Translations under genes and position numbers: made by a program | The notes under the pieces: generated by a model | Seen by the model: only the letters and a program-made list of their open reading frames with translations | Database searches by the model: none | Told to the model about the DNA's origin: nothing | Shown: positions 9,101-18,503 of the stretch, in pieces | Position numbering within the stretch: position 1 is the first letter of the stretch | How the letters are laid out: each line of letters begins with the position of its first letter | DNA from: Marinobacter denitrificans | GTDB taxonomy: Bacteria > Pseudomonadota > Gammaproteobacteria > Pseudomonadales > Oleiphilaceae | Assembly: GCF_008795955.1 (NCBI RefSeq) | Contig: NZ_VMHN01000001.1 | Coordinates: 744,001-808,000, forward strand | Reading direction: 5' to 3' | DNA length: 64,000 nt

Positions 9101-10019
9101 GGCGCTTCTCCCTCAGTTCGGAATACAGGTACGGCACCAGCAGTGCGAGAATGGCGCCCAGCATCAGCATGGCGCTGGCAGAGCCCAGGCCCATCTGGCC
9201 ACGGGTAAAGGTGTGGGCGTACATGAACACAGCAGGCAGATCGGTGGAATAACCGGGCCCACCAGACGTCATGGCCATAACCAGGTCAAAGCTCTTGATG
9301 GCGATATGGGCCAGGACCATCACGGAACTGAAAAACACCGGCCGCAGAGAGGGCAGGATGATTTTCCAGTAGATCACCGGCAGGCTGGCCCCATCCACTC
9401 TTGCAGCGCGGATAATGGATGGATCAACACCCCGTAGCCCGGCCAGGAACAGAGCCATAACAAAGCCGGAGGCCTGCCATACGGCGGCCATCACAATGGT
9501 GTAGATGGCAAAGTCAGAGTTTACCAGCCAGTCAAAGCTGAACGACGTCCAGCCCCAGTCATGCATCAGCTTTTCCAGCCCCAGGCTCGGATTCAGAATC
9601 CACCGCCAGACTGTGCCCGTTACGATCATGGACAGCGCCATTGGGTAAAGGTAAATCGTCCTTATTGCGCCTTCCTGGCGGATGCGCTGATCCAGGAAGA
9701 TGGCCAGTACAACACCGATCAGCAGGCAGATGCCGATGAACAGCCCGCCAAAGATCGCGAGATTTCGTGAAGCCACCAGCCAGCGTTCGCTCTCCATCAG
9801 CTTGGCGTACTGGGCAAGCCCGACGAAGTCGTAGCTGGGCAGGAAGCTGGAATTGGTAAACGACAGCACGCCCGTCCACAGCATGTAACCATAGATACCA
9901 ATACCAACCAGTATGAAGGTTGGCGCCACTACCAGCTTGGGCAGCCAGCGCTGCAGGCCATCCATCAGGCCAGACGATGCCCTGGCCACCCCGGCAGGGC
10001 GACGTTGAGTGTGTTCCAT
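9093..10019 (-). CDS. gtsB: Glucose ABC transporter permease, MalF type
   Basis: 308 residues with six predicted membrane helices and the EAA-like loop PSIIRAARVDGASLPVIYWK. It pairs with GtsC to form the transmembrane channel. The N-terminal 30 residues are basic and cytoplasmic. It sits 54 bases downstream of gtsA, the gap being filled by a strong hairpin, which would let the binding protein be made in excess over the membrane parts. Confidence 0.92.
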   Translation of the reverse strand: MEHTQRRPAGVARASSGLMDGLQRWLPKLVVAPTFILVGIGIYGYMLWTGVLSFTNSSFLPSYDFVGLAQYAKLMESERWLVASRNLAIFGGLFIGICLLIGVVLAIFLDQRIRQEGAIRTIYLYPMALSMIVTGTVWRWILNPSLGLEKLMHDWGWTSFSFDWLVNSDFAIYTIVMAAVWQASGFVMALFLAGLRGVDPSIIRAARVDGASLPVIYWKIILPSLRPVFFSSVMVLAHIAIKSFDLVMAMTSGGPGYSTDLPAVFMYAHTFTRGQMGLGSASAMLMLGAILALLVPYLYSELREKRHD

Positions 10020-10032
10020 GAGGAATCCCCTG

Positions 10033-10064
10033 AAAAAACCCGAAGGCCGCCCGGCGGGCGGCCT
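10033..10064 (-). terminator. Intra-operon hairpin between gtsA and gtsB
   Basis: 9-bp GC-only stem (10044-10052 with 10056-10064) followed on the minus strand by a run of six T (10033-10038), five bases after the stem. It probably acts as a partial terminator or 3'-end stabiliser of the gtsA message. Confidence 0.6.
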
Positions 10065-10073
10065 GGTATGGCA

Positions 10074-11333
10074 TTACATGGCGGACTGGATGGCGGCTGC
10101 CAACTGGTCCGTGGTTTTTGCCGCGTCCGGGTTACTGGAGTTAACGAAGTTGGTGACCACGTCGAAAATCTGGCCCTGGATGTAGCTCGTGGTCGCCAGG
10201 CCATGAGAGAAGCTCGGCACCAGGCCCCCATCTTCGGCACTGGACTTGAACGTATCCATCGATGCCTGGGCGCAGGTGTCGAAGTTCTCCATGTCCATGT
10301 CGGTACGTACCGGAATGGAACCCTTGTTCTGGTTGAACAGAGTCTGGAATTCGGGTTCCAGGATGGTACGCGCCAGGTCCTTCTGTGCCTTGATGTCCTC
10401 CTCCTCGGAGAGACTGAACATGGCGAAGGAATCCACATTAAAAGTGAACTGGCCTTCGGTTCCCGGCGCCGGCGCACACAGATAGTCTTCACCCGGTGTC
10501 AGCTCCGCGGCGGTGAACTCGCCCTTGGCCCAGTCACCCATGATCTGCATGGCCGCCTCACCGCGAATCACCATACCTGTGGCCGTGTTCCAGTCCCGTC
10601 CGGCGGCATCGTCATCCACGTAACTCATCACTCTGGCGAACTGTGAGAACACCTCTTCCATCTTTTCGCTGTTGATCACATCCATGTCGTGGTCAACGAA
10701 TGCCTTGCGATAATCATCAGGCCCCAGTTCCGCCAGTGCCACCGCATCAAACACGGTCGCGTCCTGCCAGGGCTGGCCGCCGTGTGCCAGGGGAATGTAG
10801 CCCTCAGCTTTGAGCTTGTCGGCCACTTCAAAAAATTCGTCCAGCGTGGTGGGAACTTCAACGCCGACATCTTCCATCACCTTCGGGTTCACCCACAGCC
10901 AGTTCACCCGGTGCACGTTCACAGGCACCGCCACATAATCCCCTTCGTACTTCATGACATCGGAAATCATTGGCGGAATAAGCTGATCCCAGTTCTCGGA
11001 TTCAGCCACACTGTCCAGGCTTGTCAGAAAACCAAGCTCTGCCCATTCGCGAATGTCCAGCCCCTTGATCTGAGCGGCCGCGGGCGGATTACCGGAGACA
11101 GCGCGGGTTTTCAGCACGGTCATGGCGGCTTCACCCCCACCGCCGGCTACCGCAAAGTCCTTCCAGGAGTGGCCCTGCTCTTCCATCATTTCCTTCAGGG
11201 CAGCAGCTGCCCGTGCTTCCCCACCGGCGGTCCACCAGTGCAGAACTTCCACTTCACCGGCCTGAACGGCCGCTGTTGGCATCAGGGCGGCAGATACCGC
11301 CAGGGCAGTCAGATTTCGCTTGAAAGTATTCAT
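10074..11333 (-). CDS. gtsA: Periplasmic glucose-binding protein
   Basis: 419 residues with a Sec signal peptide (cleavage after AAVQA). The mature start EVEVLHWWTAGGE, the glycine-rich AVAGGGGEAAMTVLK, AVPVNVHRVNWLWVNP, LAHGGQPWQD and MQIMGDWAKGE are diagnostic of Pseudomonas GtsA glucose-binding proteins. It delivers hexose from the porin to GtsBC. The frame is open far upstream, but ATG 11333 has an AAGGAG ribosome site and starts the signal peptide. A conserved A-rich leader precedes it. It is the first gene of the ABC operon and follows the porin gene. Confidence 0.93.
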   Translation of the reverse strand: MNTFKRNLTALAVSAALMPTAAVQAGEVEVLHWWTAGGEARAAAALKEMMEEQGHSWKDFAVAGGGGEAAMTVLKTRAVSGNPPAAAQIKGLDIREWAELGFLTSLDSVAESENWDQLIPPMISDVMKYEGDYVAVPVNVHRVNWLWVNPKVMEDVGVEVPTTLDEFFEVADKLKAEGYIPLAHGGQPWQDATVFDAVALAELGPDDYRKAFVDHDMDVINSEKMEEVFSQFARVMSYVDDDAAGRDWNTATGMVIRGEAAMQIMGDWAKGEFTAAELTPGEDYLCAPAPGTEGQFTFNVDSFAMFSLSEEEDIKAQKDLARTILEPEFQTLFNQNKGSIPVRTDMDMENFDTCAQASMDTFKSSAEDGGLVPSFSHGLATTSYIQGQIFDVVTNFVNSSNPDAAKTTDQLAAAIQSAM

Positions 11334-11336
11334 ATA

Positions 11337-11352
11337 GACTCCTTGTTTTTGT
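11337..11352 (-). promoter_or_regulatory. Hfq/Crc-type CA motif overlapping the gtsA ribosome site
   Basis: On the minus strand the leader reads ACAAAAACAAGGAGTC: an AANAANAA-type motif (AAAAACAA) directly abutting the Shine-Dalgarno sequence. The same 16 bases precede the porin gene. In Pseudomonas such motifs are bound by Hfq/Crc to repress translation of sugar uptake genes. Confidence 0.5.
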
Positions 11353-11373
11353 AATGGAGACGCTTGTGAGTTA

Positions 11374-12849
<1,476 letters not shown>

Positions 12850-12894
12850 CTATGGCAATACCCGAAAGCGGAACGTATCAAACTGAAAGACCCA

Positions 12895-12926
12895 TGTAAC
12901 ATGATTGTTACATTGAAATTTCAATG
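12895..12926 (-). promoter_or_regulatory. Two adjacent palindromes upstream of the porin/gts genes
   Basis: TGTAAC-N6-GTTACA (12895-12912) is followed directly by the perfect 16-bp palindrome CATTGAAATTTCAATG (12911-12926), which overlaps the gtrS stop codon. They lie 85-115 bases upstream of the porin start, where an activator such as GltR would act. Assignment to GltR is inference. Confidence 0.45.
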
Positions 12927-14390
12927 TCGCGGCAGCGAAAGCGTGACGTCCAGGCCGCCGCCTGACCAATTGGCTATCTTCAGATCGCCGCCATGGCTTT
13001 GCGCTATGTTGCGGGCGATTCCCAGCCCGAGGCCGTGGCCTTTCCGGTGCTCCTGGCCAAGGCGGTAATAGGGTTCGAAAATCCGGTCCAGTTCCGCGTC
13101 GGGAATGCCCGGCCCGTGGTCCCTGACGTGAATGACCAATTGTTCGGGAGAGTCCTCCACGCAGATGGTCGCCGACTCGCCGTATTTGACCGCGTTATCC
13201 ACCAGATTACCGAGGCAGCGCTTCAGTGCCAGGGGTTTGCCTCGATACGGGGCACAACTTCCCTCCACCAGTACTCGAGGGCTGTCGCCGATGTAGGCTT
13301 CGGCCATTCGACGCAACATGCCATCGATATCGATAAGCTCGACATTCTCGTGGATGTCGGTGTCCTTCATGCTTTGCAGGGCGCCTTTTACCAACAATTC
13401 CAGTTCCTGGAGATCACTTTCGAGCCTTTCACGGATGCTGTCATCCTCAATCAGGTCAGCTCGCAGGCGCAGCCTGGTAATCGGGGTTTTAAGGTCGTGG
13501 GAGATAGCACGAAACAATTGGTCCCGGTCGCTGATATAGCTCTGCAACCGCCGATGCATGGTATTGAAGCCACGGGTAACAGCAACAATTTCAGCACTGC
13601 CCTGTTCCCGCAATGGCGGCTGGCATTCGTCCAACGGCAGATCACGCGCGGCCCGGGCCAGTTTGTGCAACGGTCGGGTCTGGCGACGCACCAGCCAGGC
13701 CAACACCGGAAAAAGCACGCCGATCATCACCAGGATAAACACAATCTGCTGCCCGGGGATGCTTTCGTCATCCAGTGACACGTAAGGGGCTGGCAACAAC
13801 GACGCCAGGTACAGCCACTCCCCCGTGGCCACTTCCACCTGGGTGACCAGCACCGGGGGCTTGATGGGCTCGAGGGTCAGCGCGTGATGAGCCCAGGATT
13901 TGGGTAATGCATCCAGTGGCAGCTGGGTATTGAGAATTCGCAGGTCATCAGGGTGAACGAACTCTACATACAGATTGGTGGATTTACCCAGCCGGCTCCT
14001 GAGGACAGCCTCGACTTCCTCTGTGACCAGTTGCTTACGTTCACTGTCTGGGAGCGCACGCATATTGATACGCTTGTCATTCAGGGAGACAAAGAATCGG
14101 GATCCCCCCATATCTCTCAGCTGGTCCAGCACAATATGCCGGTATTGCAGCGGCAGAGACTTGAAGAACTGCGTGGTGGCCGCCGCCGAAGAAGCAAGGT
14201 TGCGGGTGGTATTGACCAGCCCCTCAACCTGCTGGGCCCGAAAGGTACCGACCCAGATCATACTCGACGCCACCTGGGCGACACCCATGGCCAGCAGTGT
14301 CAGCAGCAGGATGCGCCCCAGGAGCGACGACGGCACAAGGCGCCATACCCGGCGCCCCGTCTCGACCGCCCCGGTATCATTCCGCGGCAT
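12921..14390 (-). CDS. gtrS: Sensor histidine kinase, GtrS-like
   Basis: 489 residues. TM1 is at about 23-45, followed by a periplasmic sensor domain of about 150 residues, TM2 (IVFILVMIGVLFPVLAWLV), HAMP, dimerisation domain with phosphoacceptor H298 in ISHDLKTPITRLR, and an HATPase domain with NLVDNAVKY, DHGPGIP and GHGLGLGIA. In Pseudomonas GtrS senses glucose catabolites (2-ketogluconate, 6-phosphogluconate) and drives GltR. Its first 14 bases overlap the end of the regulator gene. The adjoining porin and gts genes make sugar control the obvious role. Confidence 0.88.
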   Translation of the reverse strand: MPRNDTGAVETGRRVWRLVPSSLLGRILLLTLLAMGVAQVASSMIWVGTFRAQQVEGLVNTTRNLASSAAATTQFFKSLPLQYRHIVLDQLRDMGGSRFFVSLNDKRINMRALPDSERKQLVTEEVEAVLRSRLGKSTNLYVEFVHPDDLRILNTQLPLDALPKSWAHHALTLEPIKPPVLVTQVEVATGEWLYLASLLPAPYVSLDDESIPGQQIVFILVMIGVLFPVLAWLVRRQTRPLHKLARAARDLPLDECQPPLREQGSAEIVAVTRGFNTMHRRLQSYISDRDQLFRAISHDLKTPITRLRLRADLIEDDSIRERLESDLQELELLVKGALQSMKDTDIHENVELIDIDGMLRRMAEAYIGDSPRVLVEGSCAPYRGKPLALKRCLGNLVDNAVKYGESATICVEDSPEQLVIHVRDHGPGIPDAELDRIFEPYYRLGQEHRKGHGLGLGIARNIAQSHGGDLKIANWSGGGLDVTLSLPRH

Positions 14391-15093
14391 AAGACACCGT
14401 TGCCGCCAGCAGATACCCTGCCCCGCGCACTGTCTTGATCAGCCTGGGGTTGCGCCCCTGATCTCCCAGGCGCTGGCGCAGGCGGCTGACTGCAACATCC
14501 ACCACGCGGTCAAGCGGCATGGATTCCCGCCCACGGGTAACCCCGGAGATAGTGTCACGGTCCAGCACTTCATTGGGGTGAGCGAGGAAAAGCTGTAACA
14601 GCGCAAAGTCGGCGCCGGACAAAGGGGTGGCTCGACCCTGGTCCGAGATGAGCTCATGGGCCATTGTGTCCAGCCGCCAGCGGTCAAAACGCACAAACCG
14701 GGGATTGTCTGTTCGGGTAAAGCTCGAGCGCCGCAACAACGCCTTTACCCTGGCCTGCAGTTCACGGGCACTGAAGGGTTTGGCCAGGTAATCGTCGGCA
14801 CCAATTTCCAGGCCCACCACCCGGTCGGTTTCATCGGAGCTCGCCGTCAGCATGATGATGGGCACCTGCGAGTGCTCCCGGATTTCCCGGCAAAGCGTAA
14901 ATCCATCGTCGCCGGGCATCATTATGTCGAGCACGATCAGATCCACCTTTGACTGCGCCAGCCGTTGACGCATGCCATCACCTTCGGCGGCGGTCATCAC
15001 GTCGTAACCAACACGGGACAGGTGTTCCTGCAATAGCTCACGTATCGCCAGGTCGTCGTCGACAACAAGAATCGATGTTTTTACATCAGACAT
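14377..15093 (-). CDS. gltR: OmpR-family response regulator, GltR-like
   Basis: 238 residues: receiver domain with acidic pocket DDD (12-14), phosphoacceptor D56 (LIVLDIMMPGDDG) and K in YLAKPF, then an OmpR-type winged helix with PLDRVVDVAVSRLRQRLGD and the TVRGAGYLL wing. It is the first gene of the gltR-gtrS pair, which lies upstream of the porin-gtsABCD genes on the same strand. It probably activates sugar uptake genes. The gene diverges from a binding-protein-like gene on the plus strand. Confidence 0.88.
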   Translation of the reverse strand: MSDVKTSILVVDDDLAIRELLQEHLSRVGYDVMTAAEGDGMRQRLAQSKVDLIVLDIMMPGDDGFTLCREIREHSQVPIIMLTASSDETDRVVGLEIGADDYLAKPFSARELQARVKALLRRSSFTRTDNPRFVRFDRWRLDTMAHELISDQGRATPLSGADFALLQLFLAHPNEVLDRDTISGVTRGRESMPLDRVVDVAVSRLRQRLGDQGRNPRLIKTVRGAGYLLAATVSYAAE

Positions 15094-15214
15094 TTAAAAA
15101 CCTTTATTGTTGTTGGCATCTGCAAGCATATGACTAAAAGTTGTGAGGCAAAAGCCCCGAGCGAGTGCTAGGCTGAGTTCAATATTGTTAACAAAAATGG
15201 ATAAAAGGCTCACC

Positions 15215-16462
15215 ATGGATCTCCGACCTGTGGTACTGGGTGTAATCGGCACAGTGGCCCTGTCTATCGCTCACGCCCGCCCCCCTGTACTCAACCTCTA
15301 TACATTTGCGTCCTCGCCTTACCAGATACCTGCAATGGGGGGCACTGGGGACGCGAAGGTGGTTGGAGAGACGGTAGATACCGTCAACTGTGCAGCGCGC
15401 CAGGCCGGCTGGTCGACCCGCATTCGGATCACCCCGCAAAATCGGGCCGTACACTCGTTGCGACGAAACCTGATCGATGGTTACTTTGCCATAGATCCTT
15501 CCATAGAACTTGATTCGACTGCGAAAAGAAGTAATCCGGTCGCCCTTGAGAAATGGTATTTTTTCACGACGGATCCGGATGTGGTGCCAGAATCTGCCCG
15601 CCTTGGAGTAGTGGACGGCAGTAATGAGAAAGCCTGGCTTGAGGACAACGGTTTCGACGTTTTCATCAGCGTTTCCCTACCGAGCCAGTTGCTCGCCCTG
15701 TTACAACGTGGCCGAATCGATGCAGCCCTGATGGACAGACGTGCCATGATTGACCTCCACGAGCCCGACAAGTCAGGCGCTGGCGAACTGCACACCCATT
15801 TTCTCCGCTACGCGCCCTTGTACATGTATCTCAGTGAAAACTTCACCGCCAACAATCCTGATTTCCTTCGGACTTTCAACCAGTTCCTCCCGGCCTGTAT
15901 GGAAGGCCGAATTACGCTTTCTGCCGATGAGGAAGCACGGATTAAAAGCCTCTCGAAGCGATTATTCAGCGAAATTGACGGCATGCTCGATCTGCAACAG
16001 GCTATCGATGCCGGCCCACGCATGGAAAACCTGACCGATGTGCTGACATTCGACGCCAAGTGGCAAGTGCTGGCACCAGCGACGACTCCCGAACTTGCCA
16101 AAGCCATTCTTGAGCTGCCCGGGTCCCGCGCTCTTCACGCCTGGAAACTGAACCACAAAGACATTGTCACCGAGGCTCTGCTCACCAACCACCTGGGCAC
16201 ACTCGTGGCCATGAGCCAGCTTGCTTCGGACTACTGGCAGGGCGACGAGCCCAAGTTCACCGGCGTTGTGGAGAACCTGCACGCAGGCGCAACCGGTTTG
16301 GACGCCATGCACCTGTCAGACATTCGGTATGATGCTTCCACCTCCCGCTTTCAGGTAACGGTCAGTGCGCCGGTGGGCCCGGTTTCAGACGGTCTTCCCA
16401 TGGGCGTGGTCGTGTTGGGGCTGGACATTGAAAAGGCGCTGGGGAACCATGCCGCACACTGA
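15215..16462 (+). CDS. Periplasmic solute-binding-like protein with C-terminal Cache-like region
   Basis: 415 residues if started at ATG 15215, chosen for its AAAAGG ribosome site and because it places a Sec signal peptide at the N-terminus (ALSIAHA); ATG 15197 is an alternative. Residues about 25-250 resemble family 3 extracellular solute-binding proteins (TVNCAARQAGWSTRIRITP, RIDAALMDRRAM). The C-terminal part (LASDYWQGDEPKFTG, VSDGLPMGVVVLGLDIEKAL) resembles the end of a PDC/Cache sensor domain. No membrane anchor is seen, so it is probably soluble and periplasmic. It is divergent from gltR; a role in signal input is possible but unproven. Confidence 0.6.
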   Translation: MDLRPVVLGVIGTVALSIAHARPPVLNLYTFASSPYQIPAMGGTGDAKVVGETVDTVNCAARQAGWSTRIRITPQNRAVHSLRRNLIDGYFAIDPSIELDSTAKRSNPVALEKWYFFTTDPDVVPESARLGVVDGSNEKAWLEDNGFDVFISVSLPSQLLALLQRGRIDAALMDRRAMIDLHEPDKSGAGELHTHFLRYAPLYMYLSENFTANNPDFLRTFNQFLPACMEGRITLSADEEARIKSLSKRLFSEIDGMLDLQQAIDAGPRMENLTDVLTFDAKWQVLAPATTPELAKAILELPGSRALHAWKLNHKDIVTEALLTNHLGTLVAMSQLASDYWQGDEPKFTGVVENLHAGATGLDAMHLSDIRYDASTSRFQVTVSAPVGPVSDGLPMGVVVLGLDIEKALGNHAAH

Positions 16463-16464
16463 CC

Positions 16465-18153
16465 TCACGGGGGCCCGACCTCACAGGCAAGCACCAGGGC
16501 CCAGAATTCCGAAAAGTCGTTAACCACCACATCCGGTTTATCCGGATGTTTGTGGGTGCCGGGGAAAATCCGGTTCAACCACGGCAAATCCCATTGCGCG
16601 CCGTTAAAAAACACAGCCGTCATGCCGGCACGCTTGGCGGCAATCACATCGGTAGTGCTGTCACCCACGTACCACACGCTTGGGTCCGGCGGGTAGTCCA
16701 GCTTTTGCACCGCGAGATATAGCTGGTCCGGGTGGGGTTTCCTCAGGGGCGTGTCATCGCCACAGACGTCCACATCAAACAGGTGAGTCCAGCCGGTGTC
16801 TTCCACCGCAGCCAGCTCATGTTCGAAGAACTCCCGGTCACGATTGGTAATCACCCCTACCTGAATACCGATACGCCGCAACCCCTCAAGCACGGCACGG
16901 ACTTTGGGTTCGAAGGCTTTCACCGTACCGTAATGTTCACGGTAGTGACGGTTGAACACCTTGTGGGCAACCTGTTTCGCCTCCTGATCCTCACCAAACA
17001 GCACTTCGAAAATATCCGTGCGTGATATCTTTCGGTCTGCCCGCACCTTGGGGTGCAGTTTGGCAAACTCGCGAACATAAGCCACCAGGCGGGCATCCTC
17101 GGGGGTTTTACTGTCTTCTGGGGCCAGCATGCGGTCTGTTAGACCCAGGGCCTCAAACTCCGGAAACATGTCATCCACTGCGTGGTACATGGCGTCCAGG
17201 GTATCCACCAGGGTGGCATGCCAGTCAAACAACACCACCGATGGCCGGATCAGGCTGACAACCGCAGGATGCCAGTCCGGCTCAATACGAGGCTGCGGCG
17301 GTTCCGGGCGTGGGTAAGCCCGGGGCCGGACCTCGGCAGGGGTTGCCCGGAAAGCGTCCGGCTCCTGCCGTTCCAGGAGCGCCAGCAGGTTGAGCAGGTC
17401 CTCAAAGCTGTCGAGAATTGCCGCCGGTGCGTCCCGATGACTGAACCAGCTGTCGATCCGCCCGGATTCCCAGCAGGCGCCGTTATAGAAAACTCCGGAA
17501 ACTCCCGCCCGGTTGGCGGTGAGCATGTCCACATAGCTGTCGCCCACGTACCAGGCCCGCTCGTCTGCGGGTAAGTCCAGCTTCTCCAGGGCGCGGGTGA
17601 TCACTTCCGGATCGGGTTTGTACTCGGTCACGTCATCGGCGCAGACCGTGACATCAAAAAGGTTCTGCCAGCGCCCTTCGTCGACCATTTTAAGTTCTTT
17701 ATCCAGGAACTCCCGGTTGCGGTTAGTGGATACCGCCAGCCGGATTCCCATCTCTTTCAGAGCCGTAAGGTATTCGTAAGCGCCCTGCTGAAACGGCTTT
17801 ACCTTTCCGAAGTAATTCCGGTAGCAGTGATTGTAGGCCTCGTGGGCGATCAACCTGGCCTCTTTGTCGTCACCAAAAATGGCATTGAAGATATCGGTAC
17901 GTGACACCCGCCGCTCCGCCAGGATACGGGGATGCAAGCGACGGAAAATCCGGATGTAACGTACCAGGCGAGCGTCATCCGCGGTGCGGCATTTGTCTTC
18001 AGGCAACAGCCTGTCCACCAGGCCCAGATCTTCCAGCTGTGGAAGCATCTCTTCCATGGCGCTGAACATGGCGTCGTGGGTGTCCACCAACGTGCCGTGC
18101 CAGTCGAACATCAGCACTGACGGTGCTGGCAATCCATCGCTGAATCTGGCCAT
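16465..18153 (-). CDS. Tandem-duplicated HAD-superfamily hydrolase
   Basis: 562 residues made of two homologous HAD domains (about 1-270 and 295-562). Each has motif I with an unusual second position (FDWHGTLVDT, D17/H19; FDWHATLVDT, D310/H312), motif II (STNRNREF; ITNRDREF) and motif III (WYVGDSYVDM; WYVGDSTTDV). HAD phosphatases normally have DxD; here His replaces the second Asp, the general acid/base, in both copies. The substrate is unknown. ATG 18153 is chosen for the AGGAG site before it. Its stop lies two bases from that of the convergent gene. Confidence 0.85.
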   Translation of the reverse strand: MARFSDGLPAPSVLMFDWHGTLVDTHDAMFSAMEEMLPQLEDLGLVDRLLPEDKCRTADDARLVRYIRIFRRLHPRILAERRVSRTDIFNAIFGDDKEARLIAHEAYNHCYRNYFGKVKPFQQGAYEYLTALKEMGIRLAVSTNRNREFLDKELKMVDEGRWQNLFDVTVCADDVTEYKPDPEVITRALEKLDLPADERAWYVGDSYVDMLTANRAGVSGVFYNGACWESGRIDSWFSHRDAPAAILDSFEDLLNLLALLERQEPDAFRATPAEVRPRAYPRPEPPQPRIEPDWHPAVVSLIRPSVVLFDWHATLVDTLDAMYHAVDDMFPEFEALGLTDRMLAPEDSKTPEDARLVAYVREFAKLHPKVRADRKISRTDIFEVLFGEDQEAKQVAHKVFNRHYREHYGTVKAFEPKVRAVLEGLRRIGIQVGVITNRDREFFEHELAAVEDTGWTHLFDVDVCGDDTPLRKPHPDQLYLAVQKLDYPPDPSVWYVGDSTTDVIAAKRAGMTAVFFNGAQWDLPWLNRIFPGTHKHPDKPDVVVNDFSEFWALVLACEVGPP

Positions 18154-18407
18154 GAGGTCTCCTCGAGCGCCGTATTGGATGGCTATTGCCTTCAGTAAAA
18201 ACCATTTCACTGCGAACTACAAAGAACCAGCCCCTCCCCTGCGCCTCGCTCACTTGCATTACTTGTTATAGCGACACGATTGCCTCCTGCGCTGTCCTGG
18301 CACCGCTCAGACACCTTCGCACCAAACGCGGGCGCCCCGGGAGTTTGCGTTCTCTACCGATTCGTCTGCGGCCAAAAATTCAAACTCCAATAAAAACAAA
18401 CAGCTTG

Positions 18408-18447
18408 GTTGCACCTGTCGGTTTCTGGCACAGCAGGTGCAACACCT
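18408..18447 (+). promoter_or_regulatory. Inverted repeat in the promoter region of the sulfonate-type ABC cluster
   Basis: Perfect 10-bp inverted repeat GTTGCACCTG (18408-18417) / CAGGTGCAAC (18434-18443), with a further half-site making AGGTG-CAA-CACCT (18435-18447). It lies in the 350-base gap between the HAD gene and the binding-protein gene, ending 57 bases before the latter. It may be the operator of the GntR regulator encoded three genes downstream. Nothing else recognisable was seen in the gap. Confidence 0.45.
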
Positions 18448-18503
18448 ACTGCAGGGATCATGACCTGTTAGTACAAGTGAAACGAAACGGGAAGGAAAAG
18501 ACG

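Noticed and set aside
15185..15194. Palindrome TTGTTAACAA before the binding-protein-like gene
   Set aside because: Too short and A/T rich to be distinguished from chance, although it could be a regulator site.
18186..18503. Upstream extension of the ABC binding-protein frame
   Set aside because: It would hide the signal peptide and lacks a ribosome site; the start at 18504 has both.
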